DNA from: Anomaloglossus baeobatrachus
Lineage: Eukaryota; Chordata; Amphibia; Anura; Aromobatidae
NCBI RefSeq assembly: GCF_048569485.1
Contig: NC_134364.1
Coordinates: 127,653,408 to 127,717,407 of the forward strand
Direction of reading: 5' to 3'
DNA length: 64,000 nt
Below, piece by piece: positions 23,553-35,004 of the stretch (positions within the stretch are counted from its first letter, which is position 1; each line of letters begins with the position of its first letter). The notes beneath the pieces are model-generated. The model saw only the letters and a list, made by a program, of their open reading frames with translations, made no database searches and had not been told where the DNA came from. The translations under genes and the position numbers were made by a program.

Positions 23553-25983
23553 TGCCACTAGAACAGGGTAAGGGGTGCACCGTGCTACTAGAGCAGGGTA
23601 AGGGGAGCACCGTGCTACTAGAACAGGGTAAGGGGCGCACCATGCCACTAGAACAGGGTAAGGGGCGCACCATGCCACTAGAGCAGGGTAAGGGGTGCAC
23701 CGTGCTACTAGAACAGGGTAAGGGGTGCACTATGCCACTAGAGCAGAGTAAGGGGAGCACCGTGCTACTAGAGCAGGGTAAGGGGAGCACCATGCCATTA
23801 GAGCAGGGTAAGGGGCGCACCATGCCACTAGAGCAGGGTAAGGGGTGCACCGTGCCACTAGAGCAGGGTAAGGGGTGCACCGTGCCACTAGAGCAGGGTA
23901 AGGGGTGCACCATGCCACTACAGCAGGGTAAGGGGCGCACCATGCCACTAGAGCAGGGTAAGAGGAGCACCATGCCACTAGAGCAGGGTAAGGGGAGCAC
24001 CATGCCACTAGGACAGGATAAGGGGTGCACCATGCCACTAGAGCAGGGTAAGGGGAGCACCATGCCACTAGGACAGGATAAGGGGTGCACCATGCCACTA
24101 GAGCAAGGTAAGGGGAGCACCATGCCACTAGAGCAAAGTAAGGGGAGCACCATGCCACTAGAGTAGGGTAAGGGGTGCACCATGCCACTAGAGCAGGGTA
24201 AGGGGTGCACTATGCCACTAGAGCAGGGTAAGGGGCGCACCGTGCCACTAGAACAGGGTAAGGGGTGCACCATGCCACTAGAGCAGGGTAAGGGGTGCAC
24301 CATGCCACTAGAACAGGGTAAGGGGTGCACCGTGCCACTAGAACAGGGTAAGGGGTGCACCATGCCACTAGAGCAGGGTAAGGGGTGCACCGTGCCACTA
24401 GAGCAGGGTAAGGGGAGCACCATGCCACTAGAACAGGGTAAGGGGTGCACCGTGCCACTAGAACAGGGTAAGGGGCGCACCATGCCACTAGAACAGGGTA
24501 AGGGGTGCACCGTGCCACTAGAACAGGGTAAGGGGTGCACCGTGCCACTAGAACAGGGTAAGGGGCGCACCGTGCCACTAGAACAGGGTAAGGGGCGCAC
24601 CGTGCCACTAGAACAGGGTAAGGGGTGCACCGTGCCACTAGAGCAGGGTAAGGGGTGCACCGTGCCACTAGAACAGGGTAAGGGGCGCACCATGCCACTA
24701 GAACAGGGTAAGGGGTGCACCGTGCCACTAGAACAGGGTAAGGGGTGCACCGTGCCACTAGAGCAGGGTAAGGGATGCACCGTGCCACTAGAGCAGGGTA
24801 AGAGGTGCACCGTGCCACTAGAGCAGGGTAAGAGGTGCACCATGCCACTAGAGCAGGGTAAGGGGTGCACCGTGCCACTAGAGCAGGGTAAGAGGTGCAC
24901 CATGCCACTAGAACAGGGTAAGGGGTGCACCATGCCACTAGAGCAGGGTAAGGGGCGCACCATGCCACTAGAGCAGGGTAAGGGGGCACCATGCCACTAG
25001 AACAGGGTAAGGGGTGCACCATGCCACTAGAGCAGGGTAAGGGGCGCACCATGCCACTAGAACAGGGTAAGGGGTGCACGATGCCACTAGAGCAGGGTAA
25101 GGGGCGCACCATGCCACTAGAACAGGGTAAGGGGTGCACCATGCCACTAGAGCAGGGTAAGGGGCGCACCATGCCACTAGGACAGGGTAAGGGGCGCACC
25201 ATGTCACTAGAGCAGGGTAAGGGACGCACTATGCCACTAAAGCAGGGTAAGGGACGCACCATGCCACTAGAGCAGGGTAAGGGGGGGCACCATGCCACTA
25301 GAGCAGGGTAAGGGGGGCACCATGCCACTAGAGCAGGGTAAGGGGTGCACCATGCCACTAGGACAGGGTAAGGGGCGCACCATGTCACTAGAGCAGGGTA
25401 AGGGACGCACTATGCCACTAGAGCAGGGTAAGGGACGCACCGTGCCACTAGAGCAGGGTAAGGGGAGCACCGTGCCACTAGAGCAGGGTAAGGGGCGCAC
25501 CATGCCACTAGAGCAGGGTAAGGGGAGCACCATGCCACTAGAACAGGGTAAGGGGAGCACCATGCCACTAGAACAGGGTAAGGGACGCACCATGCCACTA
25601 GAACAGGGTAAGGGACGCACCATGCCACTAGAGCAGGGGTAAGGGGTGCACTATGCCACTAGAACAGGGTAAGGGGTGCACCATGCCACTAGAGCAGGGT
25701 AAGGGGTGCACTATGCCACTAGAACAGGGTAAGGGGAGCACCGTGCCACTAGAGCAGGGTAAGGGGAGCACCATGCCACTAGAGCAGGGTAAGGGGGTGC
25801 ACTATGCCACTAGAGCAGGGTAAGGGGTGCACTATGCCACTAGAGCAGGGTAAGGGGTGCACTATGCCACTAGAGCAGGGTAAGGGGTGCACCATGCCAC
25901 TAGAGCAGGGTAAGGGGTGCACCATGCCACTAGAGCAGGGTAATTGGCGCACCATGCCACTAGAGCAGGGTAAGGGGCGCACT
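23553..25983. repeat. 30-bp minisatellite, first part
   Basis: About 81 head-to-tail copies of ATGCCACTAGAGCAGGGTAA plus GGGGTGCACC. The unit is exactly 30 bp in almost all copies, with a few 1-bp slips (near 24985, 25284, 25640 and 25795). Variation is concentrated at a few positions (C/T before GCACC, A/G in GAACAG/GAGCAG, ATG/GTG). Open frames on both strands (PLEQGKGCTM, MVHPLPCSSG) reflect the 30-bp period. The array continues at 26691 after a LINE insertion. Confidence 0.96.
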
Positions 25984-26690
25984 ATTATTATTATTTATTT
26001 ATAAAGCACCATTAGTTCCATGGTGCTGTACATGAGAAGGGGGTTACATACAGAATACATACACAAGTTACAGTAGACAGACTAGTACAGAGGGAAGAGG
26101 GCCCTGCCCTTGTGGGCTTACATTCTATAGGATTATGGGGAGGAGACAGTAGGTGGGGTGTAGGTGGGGTGGCAGCTCCGCACGGTGGTGGGGCAGTGAG
26201 GTCATTCAAGGTTATAGGCATTTCTGAACAGATGAGTTTTCAGGGTCCGTTTGAAGCTTGTGAGTGTAGTAGATAGTCTGACGTGTTGAGGCAGCGAGTT
26301 CCAGAAGACTGGGGATGCTCGGGAGAAGTCTTGGAGGCGATTGCATGAGGAGCGAATGAGAGAGGAGGAGAGAAGGAGATCTTGGGAGGACCGGAGATTA
26401 CGTTTTGGAGTGTAGCGAGAGATTAGTTCAGAGATATATGGAGGAGACAGATTATGGATAGCTTTGTAGGTCAGTGTTAGTAATTTGAATTGGATACGAT
26501 GGAAGATTGGGAGCCAGTGGAGGGACTTGAAGAGGGGAAAAGTAGGGTGGTAGTGAGGCGAGAGGTGGACCAGTCGGGCAGCAGCATTAAGGATGGACTG
26601 GAGAGGGGCGAGCGTGTTAGCAGGGAGACCACAGAGGAGGATGTTGCAGTAGTCGAGGCGGGAGGTTATGAGAGCGTGCACTAGCACTAT
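25984..26690 (-). mobile_element. LINE 3' end inside the minisatellite
   Basis: On the minus strand it encodes the C-terminal part of a non-LTR retrotransposon ORF2, with TSRLDYCNILLCGLP, LNAAARLVHLSP, LFKSLHWLPIFHRIQFKLL, YKAIHNLSPPYISEL and VFWNSLPQHVR. This block follows the reverse transcriptase in CR1/L2-like LINEs. It is 5'-truncated; its 3' UTR ends in TTTATAAATAAATAATAATA on the left. It sits between a GCAC and the TATGCC of the next repeat unit, so the 30-bp array was already there. The LINE clade assignment is tentative. Confidence 0.85.
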
Positions 26691-27568
26691 GCCACTAGAG
26701 CAGGGTAAGGGGTGCACCATGCCACTAGAGCAGGGTAAGGGGTGCACCATGCCACTAGAGCAGGGTAAGGGATGCAGCATGCCACTAGAGCAGGGTAAGG
26801 GGTGCACCATGCCACTAGAGCAGGGTAAGGGGGGCAGGGTAAGGGGTGCACCATGCCACTAGAACAGGGTAAGGGGTGCACCATGCCACTAGAGCAGGGT
26901 AAGGGGGGCAGGGTAAGGGGTGCACCATGCCACTAGAACAGGGTAAGGGGTGCACCATGCCACTAGAGCAGGGTAAGAGGGAGACCATGCCACTAGAGCA
27001 GGGTAAGGGGTGCACCATGCCACTAGAGCAGGGTAAGGGGTGCACCATGCCACTAGAGCAGGGTAAGGGGCGCACCATGCCACTAGAGCAGGGTAAGGGG
27101 TGCAGCATGCCACTAGAGCAGGGTAAGGGGTGCAGCATGCCACTAGAGCAGGGTAAGGGGCGCACCATGCCACTAGAGCAGGGTAAGGGGCGCACCATGC
27201 CACTAGAGCAGGGTAAGGGGCGCACCATGCCACTAGAGCAGGGTAAGGGGTGCACCATGCCACTAGAGCAGGGTAAGGGGCGCACCATGCCACTAGAGCA
27301 GGGTAAGGGGCGCACCATGCCACTAGAGCAGGGTAAGGGGCGCACCATGCCACTAGAGCAGGGTAAGGGGCGCACCATGCCACTAGAGCAGGGTAAGGGG
27401 CGCACCATGCCACTAGAGCAGGGTAAGGGGCGCACCATGCCACTAGAGCAGGGTAAGGGGCGCACCATGCCACTAGAGCAGGGTAAGGGGCGCACCATGC
27501 CACTAGAGCAGGGTAAGGGGCGCACCATGCCACTAGAGCAGGGTAAGGGGTGCACCATGCCACTAGAG
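26691..27568. repeat. 30-bp minisatellite, second part
   Basis: Continuation of the array at 23553-25983, about 29 copies. Two truncated joins (GGGGGGCAGGGTAAGGGG near 26830 and 26907) suggest local unequal exchange. From about 27160 onward units are nearly identical, a sign of recent homogenisation. Confidence 0.96.
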
Positions 27569-27589
27569 CACAGTTTTACAAAAGATCCA

Positions 27590-28800
27590 AAGTTTATCAA
27601 TATAAAACCTTTATTTTGCTCAGATCGTGATGCTGATAATTAGAGAGCAGCAATGACTGTAGCACAGAGAGAGATGATCAGTAAATATTCTCCAGGTAAT
27701 AACAGTCACAATCAGTAGGACGTGCACCGACCGTCGCTGTGAATGACTTCAGCACATCTGCGGCCACAGGACATCACTAGTCTCTCACACGGCTCTGGTG
27801 GGATTTTGGTCCACTCTTCTTCCAGTCTCTTCCACAGTTCTTTTACTGTTGTGGTTTTCTTGGTCATAACTTTGTCACCAAGGATTTCTCTTGGGTTTAG
27901 ATCAGGACTCTGGGCTGTGGCCATTTCTTTGTTTCCAGGATCTGCTTTCCCCGTTTTGCGGTGTGACAGGGGGCATTGTCCTGCATGAAAATTGCTGCTG
28001 ATTGAGTGATGAACACAAGTAAGGAGCCACGTGTTGTGAAGAAGGTTCTGATCCACACTTGCATTCCCTCTGCCATGTAGCTGTATGAGACGTCCAACTC
28101 CTGCTGCAGAAAACATTCCCCAGACCATGACACTTCCTCCACCGCCTGTCACTGACTTCTCAACACACTTTGGGTTCAGTTTTTCCCCAGTTTGTCGATG
28201 ATAATGTTTCCTATCAGACCCAAATAAATTAAACTTGCTTTCATCAGTAAAATGACCTGTGGACACTTTTTTCTCTGTCCACTCACCGAAGGGGAGTCTA
28301 GCCTTGTGATTCATTCTGCTAATGAGAGGTTTAGTCACTGCAGAGTGGGCTTTCAGTCCAAATGCCCTTACACGTCGTGACACTGTATGATGAGACAGAT
28401 CCTTACCCTGTTCAGTGCTGAACTGCCGAGCAATTCCAGCTGCAGTGTGAGACGATTACCCATGTATCCTGTCCTCTCTTGCATTTGTCTTTCGCAGGTG
28501 ACCAGCCTTCTTGTGGGACCTGAAAGAGTTTGTTATATTGTACTTGGAAAGACTAACTTCTCCTGCAAGGGCTGATAGGGTCACCCCTTTGGCTTTCATC
28601 TGGACAACCTGCTGCCGGAGGGTTTCAGTCACTTTGCAACGGCAAAGTCAGTGGAAACTGGAAAGTTAGGAGGCAGTTACACAGGGTTTATCAGATAAAT
28701 AAGGAAATTAGCGCCAGGTGCAGATTATCACCAATAACTTGCAGGGATCTGAAAGTGTTCTCTAATTGTGATCTGTGTCTTTTTCATTTATCTCATTTAC
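27590..28800 (-). pseudogene. Tc1/mariner transposase, inactive copy
   Basis: Plain DNA transposon on the minus strand. Reading from about 28655 leftward: a helix-turn-helix region (TETLRQQVVQMKAKGVTLSA), SRRVRAFGLKAHSAVTKPL, then catalytic blocks FTDESKFNLFGSDRKHYH (first D), MQDNAPCHTAK (second D) and AQSPDLNPREIL (third acidic site). The first and third blocks share one frame (27712-28383) but the second D lies in another (27897-28142), so frameshifts separate them. The N-terminal part is cut by an in-frame stop near 28460. Approximate termini are AT-rich; the AATTAGAGA motif appears near both ends in inverted orientation. Length agrees with a full Tc1 element of about 1.2 kb. Confidence 0.85.
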
Positions 28801-28888
28801 ATTTTTATTATTTGCTTTACGGTACAACTTTTATGAGGCCTCCATTAATAAAGATGTGGTGTACTGACACAGGACCTGAGGAAGAACC

Positions 28889-29239
28889 GGTGATGTGACC
28901 GGGGGCAGCGAGGATACTGGTATGAAGGGGTTTCTCCATGACAGAGAAGCGTTGATGGAGACGTCAGTGCTCAGACGACCGGGATTCTCTTTACTTTGTT
29001 CATGTAAAAGAAATTTTATCTCTATAAGAAGCAAAAGCAAAGTGAGATGAGAGGCAGCGAGACGTATTATATCATGTGTATAAAGGACAGAGGCTGGGCG
29101 GGAGGAGGCAGCGAGACGTATTATATCATGTGTATAAAGGACAGAGGCTGGGCTGGAGGAGGCTCGGGCTGGGAGTGTCTCTGCCCTTATAATCTCACCT
29201 CGCCATCACTGGGGACATCTCACCCGCTTTCTCTCCATC
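28889..29239 (+). promoter_or_regulatory. Promoter of S100-like gene 1 with two TATA modules
   Basis: A 54-bp module (GAGGCAGCGAGACGTATTAT, ATCATGTGTATAAAGGACAG, then AGGCTGGGCGGGAG) is tandemly repeated at 29051-29104 and 29105-29158. Each copy has a TATAAA box (29079-29084 and 29133-29138) next to a GC box-like GGGCGG in the first copy. A third AT-rich box, TTATAAT, lies at 29188-29194, about 50 bp before the ATG. The block from about 28889 onward is closely matched upstream of gene 2 (38911-39303). Start sites are not determined; the last TATA box would place one near 29165. Confidence 0.7.
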
Positions 29240-31886
29240 ATGGTAAGTTACAGGCTCCATCTTCCCGCAATAAGTAGCACCTGACACTAATGGTCTCTCC
29301 CGTCCTCCAGGCGTCTCCTCCACAGCTGCCCGGAGTTGTGCTCCTCGTCCTCGGTCTGTGCTGCGCTGCTGTCATCTGTCAGGTAAAGTCTGAATATATC
29401 TTATATAGTGAGAGAACCCCAAATACCGACCCTGCACCCGACACCCCAACATTATCAGATATAAACTGTACGGGTACAAAGTTACTGATAATATCTATAT
29501 TCATCTGAAACAACCCAACAAAATATTCTAGATCATCATAATGTGTGTGATATGGTCTATAGTGACTTCTGTGATGTGTAGAGGGCACATAGAATTTCTC
29601 CTCTCTGTATAAATATCTCCTCTTTATATAACATCTCCCCTCTGTATAACATCTCCCCCCTGTATAACATCTCCCCTCTGTATAACATCTCCCCCCTGTA
29701 TAACATCTCCCCTCTGTATAACATCTCCCCCCTGTATAACATCTCCCCCCTGTATAACATCTCCCCCCTGTATAACATCTCCCCCCTGTATAACATCTCC
29801 CCCCTGTATAACATCTCCCCTCTGTATAACATCTCCCCCCTGTATAACATCTCCCCTCTGTATAACATCTCCCCCCTGTATAACATCTCCCCCCTGTATA
29901 ACATCTCCCCTCTGTATAACATCTTCCCCCTGTATAACATCTCCCCCCTGTATAACATCTCCCCCCTGTATAACATCTCCCCTCTGTATAACATCTCCCC
30001 CCTGTATAACATCTCCCCCCTGTATAACATCTCCCCCCTGTATAACATCTCCCCTCTGTATATTCTGAATTTCCTGCACCAGAAGCTGAAGAGCAGACAT
30101 ATGGGGAAGAAGAAGGAGGAACCATATGAAATAAACCATATCAGGAGGGTTCTGGAGTTTTGCAATGAGATCTTCCATGATTGTCCTCTACTAGGAGAGG
30201 TATAAGCTGCTGAGAGCGGAGCTGCATTGTGAGTTCTGCTCTTGGAGCACATGACTGCATTTCTGCTTTCTCTAATATACAGAACAGTATCCCGTGGAAG
30301 CAGAAGAATGTCTATTACTTTATGGACATATATTTGTACTTTGCAAGAAAGGAGGGAAATCCCGAAACAATGAATGGCAAAGAATTCACTTACTACCTAA
30401 TAGCGGATATCCCTGGATACATAGAGGTAAGTCCACCCTGCCGGTCCATGCACTATGGGGGCTCTCCTGGCACCCCACCCTGCCGGTGCACTATGGGGGC
30501 TCTCCTGCCACCCCACCCTGCTGGTGCACTATGGGGGCTCTCCTGGCACCTCACCCTGCAGGTGCACTATGGGGGCTCTCCTGCCACCCCACCCTGCTGG
30601 TGCACTATGGGGGCTCTCCTGCCACCCCACCCTGCCGGTGCACTATGGGGGCTCTCCTGCCACCCCACCCTGCCGGTGCACTATGGGGGCTCTCCTAGCA
30701 CCCCACCCTGCCGGTCTGTGCACTATGGGGGCTCTCCTGGCACCCCACCCTGTCGGTGCACTATGGGGGCTCTCCTGCCACCCCACCCTGCCGGTGCACT
30801 ATGGGGGCTCTCCTGCCACCCCACCCTGCCGGTGTTCTATGGGGGCTCTCCTAGCACCCCACCCTGCCGGTCCATGCACTATGGGGGCTCTCCTGGCACC
30901 CCACCCTGCTGGTCCGTGCACTATGGGGCTCTCCTGGCACCCCACCCTGCCGGTCCGTGCACTATGGGGCTCTCCTTGCACTCCATCCAGCCAGTGCACT
31001 ATGGGGTCTCTCCTGCCACCCCACCCTGCCGGTGCACTATGGGGGCTCTCCTAGCACCCCACCCTGCCAGTCCGTGCACTATGGGGGCTCTCCTGGCACC
31101 CCACCCTGCCGGTCCGTGCACTATAGGGGCTCTCCTTGCACCCCATCCTGCCGGTGCACTATGGGGGCTCTCCTGCCACCTCACCCTGCCGGTGCACAAT
31201 GGGGGCTCTCCTAGCACCCCACCCTGCCGGTGCACTATGGGGGCTCTCCTGCCACCTCACCCTGCCGGTCCATGCACTATGGGGGCTCTCCTGCCACTCC
31301 ACCCTGCCGATGCACTATGGGGGCTCTCCTGGCACCCCACCCTGTCGGTGCACTATGGGGGCTCTCCTGCCACCCCACCCTGCCGGTGCACTATGGGGGC
31401 TCTCCTGGCACCGCACCCTGCCGGTGTACTATGACTATGGGGGCTGTCCTGGCACCTCACCCTGCCGGTGTACTATGGAGGCTCTCCTGGCACCTCACCC
31501 TGTCAGTGCACTATGGGGTCTCTCCTGGCAACGCTCCCTGCCGTTGCACTATTGGGGCTTTCCTGGCACCCCACCCTGCCGGTGCACTATGGGGTCTCTC
31601 CTGGCACCCCACCCTGCCGGTCCGTGCACTATGGGGGCTCTCCTGCCACCCCACCCTGACTACTCCACATCATTCAGCGCTTGGGGAGGATGTGACTGTC
31701 AAAATCTCAGGTATGGGAGCTATGGCTGACACCAGGGATAACAGCTTGTTTCTCCATCCACAGGACCTCGTGAAGAACGCCATGACTCAATGGGATGAAG
31801 ATAAAGATGGAGAACTGAGCATGAGCGAATACTTTACATTCATTCAGATTTATATGATTGAGAAGTTTGGTAACAATAGGGGATAA
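29240..31886 (+). CDS. Secreted S100-like EF-hand protein, gene 1 (five exons)
   Basis: Exons by splice consensus: 29240-29242 (ATG only), 29311-29382, 30083-30199, 30283-30426, 31764-31886 with TAA; all introns phase 0; 152 aa. Exons 1-2 give a 25-residue signal peptide with core VVLLVLGLCCAAV. Exon 3 (residues 26-64) has a basic start and C52-x6-C59 (FCNEIFHDCP). Exon 4 holds helix I (YYFMDIYLYF) and a 14-residue S100-type pseudo-EF loop, ARKEGNPETMNGKE (85-98). Exon 5 has a canonical EF loop, DEDKDGELSMSE (123-134), with Asp at 1, 3 and 5 and Glu at 12. The intron between the EF-hands sits at the hinge, as in S100 genes. Known for the family: S100 proteins bind Ca2+ as dimers and normally lack a leader. 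Inference: a secreted Ca2+-binding protein. Partner and role are unknown. Gene 2 is a paralogue. Confidence 0.82.
29610..30062. repeat. 18-bp minisatellite in intron 2 of gene 1
   Basis: About 25 copies of CTGTATAACATCTCCCCC, with a T/C variant near the end of the unit. It fills the second half of intron 2 and stops about 20 bp before the exon 3 acceptor. The CTGTATAACATCTCCCC text supplies a long pyrimidine-rich run upstream of that acceptor. Frames on the minus strand (YRGEML repeats) are artefacts. Confidence 0.95.
30427..31665. repeat. 38-bp minisatellite filling intron 4 of gene 1
   Basis: About 32 copies of GCACTATGGGGGCTCTCCTG plus GCACCCCACCCTGCCGGT, some lengthened by 5 bp (TCCAT or TCCGT). 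The array starts immediately at the exon 4 donor (GAG-GTAAGTCCACCCTGCCGG) and fills nearly the whole intron, leaving about 100 bp before exon 5. Long frames such as one of 401 codons read through exon 4 into it and are artefacts. Confidence 0.95.
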
Positions 31887-32038
31887 TCTGACTGTAGGAA
31901 ACATATCCCACATACAGCGCCGCACCTTCCAGCAGCCTGAGGTAGAAAGCAGGGGAGGGGGGGGATGCAGCTGCAGATTCGAGGGATAACTTGGTACTTA
32001 GATGATTTCTGTGTAATTAATAGAATATACAAATATAC

Positions 32039-32044
32039 AAATAA
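32039..32044 (+). terminator. Variant poly(A) signal of gene 1 (AATAAT)
   Basis: Aligned with the 3' UTR of gene 2 (ATTATACAAATAAAGTAATG), the matching place in gene 1 reads ATATACAAATAATGTAATAC. The canonical hexamer of gene 2 is therefore AATAAT here, a weak variant. An AATAGA lies about 20 bp upstream. Cleavage may use either, or a downstream site. Confidence 0.5.
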
Positions 32045-32123
32045 TGTAATACTGACATCATGCTGACTCATTGTATGTTATAAAGAAGGGGTGTATATAC
32101 AGATCCAGGCAGTGACTGTCCTC

Positions 32124-33040
32124 CACATGCCATGTGCCCTCTGCTGACAATCACACTGGAGTCCTGTCCAGGAGGACCTCAGCCTGTAGTCAGTGACCAG
32201 CAGTGCAGTACTCACAGTGACCAGCAGATGGGGCCTGGAGCATATCACACTGGTGTCCTGTCCAGGAGGACCTCAGCCTGTAGTCAGTGACCAGCTGCAG
32301 TACTCACAGTGACCAGCAGATGGGGCCGGGAGCACATCACACTGGTGTCCTGTCCAGGAGGAGCTCAGCCTGTAGTCAGTGATCTATGGGGAGATAAGGT
32401 ATGCACACCAGTGACTATGGAAGGGGAATACATGTAATAGCAGAAACTGCTGTGTGAATACTGACATGAAAAATTCAATAGCTATCTGTAAGAATGAAAT
32501 GTGAAAAATGGAACCTGCATTACTGCCATGAATATATGAATAAAGAGAAATTTAGCTACTGAATTGATCAATGCAATAGAGCCCCAACAGTGTTGAGGAG
32601 CTCAGCCTGTAGTCAGTAACCAGCAGTGCAGTACTCACAGTGACCAGCAGATGGGGCCTGGAGCACATCACACTGGAGTCCTGTCCAGGAGGAGCTCAGC
32701 CTGTAGTCAGTGATCAGCTGCAGTACACACAGTGACCAGCAGATGGAGCCTGCAGCACATCACACTGGTGTCCTGTCCAGGAGGAGCTCAGCCTGTAGTC
32801 AGTGACCAGCAGTGCAGTACTCACAGTGACCAGCAGATGGGGCCTGCAGCACATCACACTGGAGTCCTGTCCAGGAGGAGCTCAGCCTGTAGTCAGTGAT
32901 CAGCTGCAGTACACACAGTGACCAGCAGATGGAGCCTGCAGCACATCACACTGGAGTCCTGTCCAGGAGGAGCTCAGCCTGTAGTCAGTGATCAGCTGCA
33001 GTACACACAGTGACCAGCAGATGGAGCCTGAAACAAATCA
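32124..33040. repeat. 94-bp satellite downstream of gene 1
   Basis: About eight copies of the unit that also follows gene 2 (59336-64000): CTGTAGTCAGTGACCAGCAG, TGCAGTACTCACAGTGACCA, GCAGATGGGGCCTGGAGCAC, ATCACACTGGAGTCCTGTCC, AGGAGGAGCTCAGC. It begins about 80 bp after the gene 1 poly(A) site and is interrupted by about 200 bp of unrelated AT-rich sequence (about 32395-32600). Confidence 0.93.
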
Positions 33041-33435
33041 GGCTGGTGTTCTAAGTGAAAATAGCTAAATTGTGCCCAATTAGCCATTTTGCCTTCCCAG
33101 TGTCATGTGACTCATTAGTATTACAAGGTGTCAGGAGTGAATGGGAGCTGGGGTGCTACATTCCGTGTTATCTCTCACACACTCTCTCATACCGGTCACT
33201 GGAAGCTCAACATGGCTCCTCATGGCAAAGAATACTGAGGATTGTTACTCTACATAAAGATGGCCAAGACTATAAGAAGATTGTCACCGCCCTGACCCTG
33301 AGCTGCAGCACCACGGCCAAGACCATACAGCGGTGTAACCAGACAGGATCCACTCAGCACAAGCCTCGCCATGGCCGACCACAGAAGCTGAGAGCACGAG
33401 ATCACAGTCATATTCAAAAGTCATCTTTTTAGAAT
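33041..33435 (+). pseudogene. Tc1 transposon, 5' UTR and N-terminal transposase part
   Basis: Contains the frog/fish Tc1 leader (CATACCGGTCACTGGAAGCT, then CAACATGGCTCCTCATGGCA) and the paired-like DNA-binding start: IVTLHKDGQDYKKIV, LSCSTTAKTIQRCNQTGST, KPRHGRPQKL. The opening reads MAPHGKEY and is then out of phase with the rest. The copy continues as a minisatellite (33436-34486) made of its own next coding segment, and its remainder lies at 36805-37020. Plain DNA transposon, inactive. Confidence 0.85.
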
Positions 33436-34486
33436 AGAAATATGAAGGCTGCTAACATAGGGTTACAGGGGTGGGGGTCCGCCTGTCAGTGCTCAGACCA
33501 TACAGCGCACACTGCAGAGGTTACAGGGGTGGGAGTCTGTAAGTATGAAGGCTGCTAACATAGGGTTACAGGGGTGGGGGTCCGTCTGTCAGTGCTCAGA
33601 CCATACACCACACACTGCAGAGGTTACAGGGGTGGGGGTCTGTAAGTATGAAGGCTGCTAACATAGGGTTACAGGGGTGGGGGTCCGTCTGTCAGTGCTC
33701 AGACCATACACCACACACTGCAGAGGTTACAGGGGTGGGGGTCCGCCTGTCAGTGCTCAGACCATACACCGCACACTGCAGAGGTTACAGGGGTGGTGGG
33801 TCCGACTGTCAGTGCTCAGACCATACACCACACACTGCAGAGGTTACAGGGGTGGGGGTCTGTAAGTATGAAGGCTGCTAACATAGGGTTACAGGGGTGG
33901 GGGTCCGTCTGTCAGTGCTCAGACCATACACCACACACTGCAGAGGTTACAGGGGTGGGGGTCCGCCTGTCAGTGCTCAGACCATACACCGCACACTGCA
34001 GAGGTTACAGGGGTGCGGGTCTGTAAGTATGAAGGCTGCTAACATAGGGTTACAGGGGTGGGGGTCCGCCTGTCAGTGCTCAGACCATACAGCACACACT
34101 GCAGAGGTTACAGGGGTGGTGGGTCCGCCTGTCAGTGCTCAGACCATACACCGCACACTGCAGAGGTTACAGGGGTGGGGGGTCCGCCTGTCAGTGCTCA
34201 GACCATACACCGCACACTGCAGAGGTTACAGGGGTGGGGGGTCCGCCTGTCAGTGCTCAGACCATACACCGCACACTGCAGAGGTTACAGGGGTGGGGGG
34301 TCCGCCTGTCAGTGCTCAGACCATACACCGCACACTGCAGAGGTTACAGGGGTGGGGGGGTCCGCCTGTCAGTGCTCAGACCATACACCACACACTGCAG
34401 AGGTTACAGGGGTGGGGGGTCCGCCTGTCAGTGCTCAGACCATACACCGCACACTGCAGAGGTTACAGGGGTGGGGGTCTGTAAGT
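33436..34486 (+). repeat. Minisatellite grown from Tc1 transposase coding sequence
   Basis: About 58-bp units: GTCCGCCTGTCAGTGCTCAG, ACCATACACCGCACACTGCA, GAGGTTACAGGGGTGGGG. They match the transposase segment encoding VSAQTIRRTLH and the preceding AAEVxGVGG stretch. A longer variant adds CTGTAAGTATGAAGGCTGCT plus AACATAGG, which matches the next upstream transposase codons (MSAAS). Roughly 17-18 core copies. The unexpanded original segment is still present at 36805-36870. ORFs here (VSAQTIHRTLQRLQGWG) are repeats of that piece. Confidence 0.9.
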
Positions 34487-34740
34487 TGTGTACAGGGTGG
34501 GCTTCCCAGTATACAGCATCACCATGCACCAGGGAAGTGACTCTAGGCAGTGGGATTAATAAAGAATTGCTTTACTTTAGAAAAACAGAACTACAGTATA
34601 TAAATACAAGACCTCAGGCCGACGCCCCTCTGCTGCACCCCCCGTAATGGAGATTTATACCGCCTTCTCACCAACCCTTACCTATCCAAGGGACTGTTTG
34701 AACAGTCGCCTAATACCTGGTAATCCCTCTGGGAAGCAGA

Positions 34741-34741
34741 A

Positions 34742-34773
<32 letters not shown>

Positions 34774-35004
34774 CTATGTGTGTGTGCGTGCGTGCGTGCG
34801 TGCGTGTGTGCGTGCATGTGTGTGTGTGTGCGTGCGTGCGTGCGTGTGTGCGTGCATGTGTGTGTGTGTGCGTGCGTGCGTGCGTGTGTGTGTGCGTGCG
34901 TGCGTGCGTGCGTGTGTGTGTATGTGTATCTATGTGTGTGTGCGTGCGTGCGTGCGTGCGTGCGTGTGTGCGTGCATGTGTGTGTGTGTGCGTGCGTGTG
35001 TGTG
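34741..35004. repeat. (GT)n / (GTGC)n microsatellite
   Basis: Alternating purine-pyrimidine tract of about 260 bp (TGTGTGTGCGTGCGTGCGTG and variants), with two partial higher-order copies. Such tracts can adopt Z-DNA. The Cys/Val frame on + and the His/Thr frame on - are artefacts. Confidence 0.95.

Noticed and set aside
23553-27568. CTCF-like site in each 30-bp unit (CCACTAGAGCAGG)
   Set aside because: The first nine bases fit the CTCF core, but the most constrained GGC part is replaced by CAG in the unit, so binding is unlikely without experimental support.
23494-27643. Long MVHPLPCSSG / PLEQGKGCTM repeat proteins
   Set aside because: Encoded by a 30-bp minisatellite. All variants are equally open on both strands and a LINE interrupts the array.
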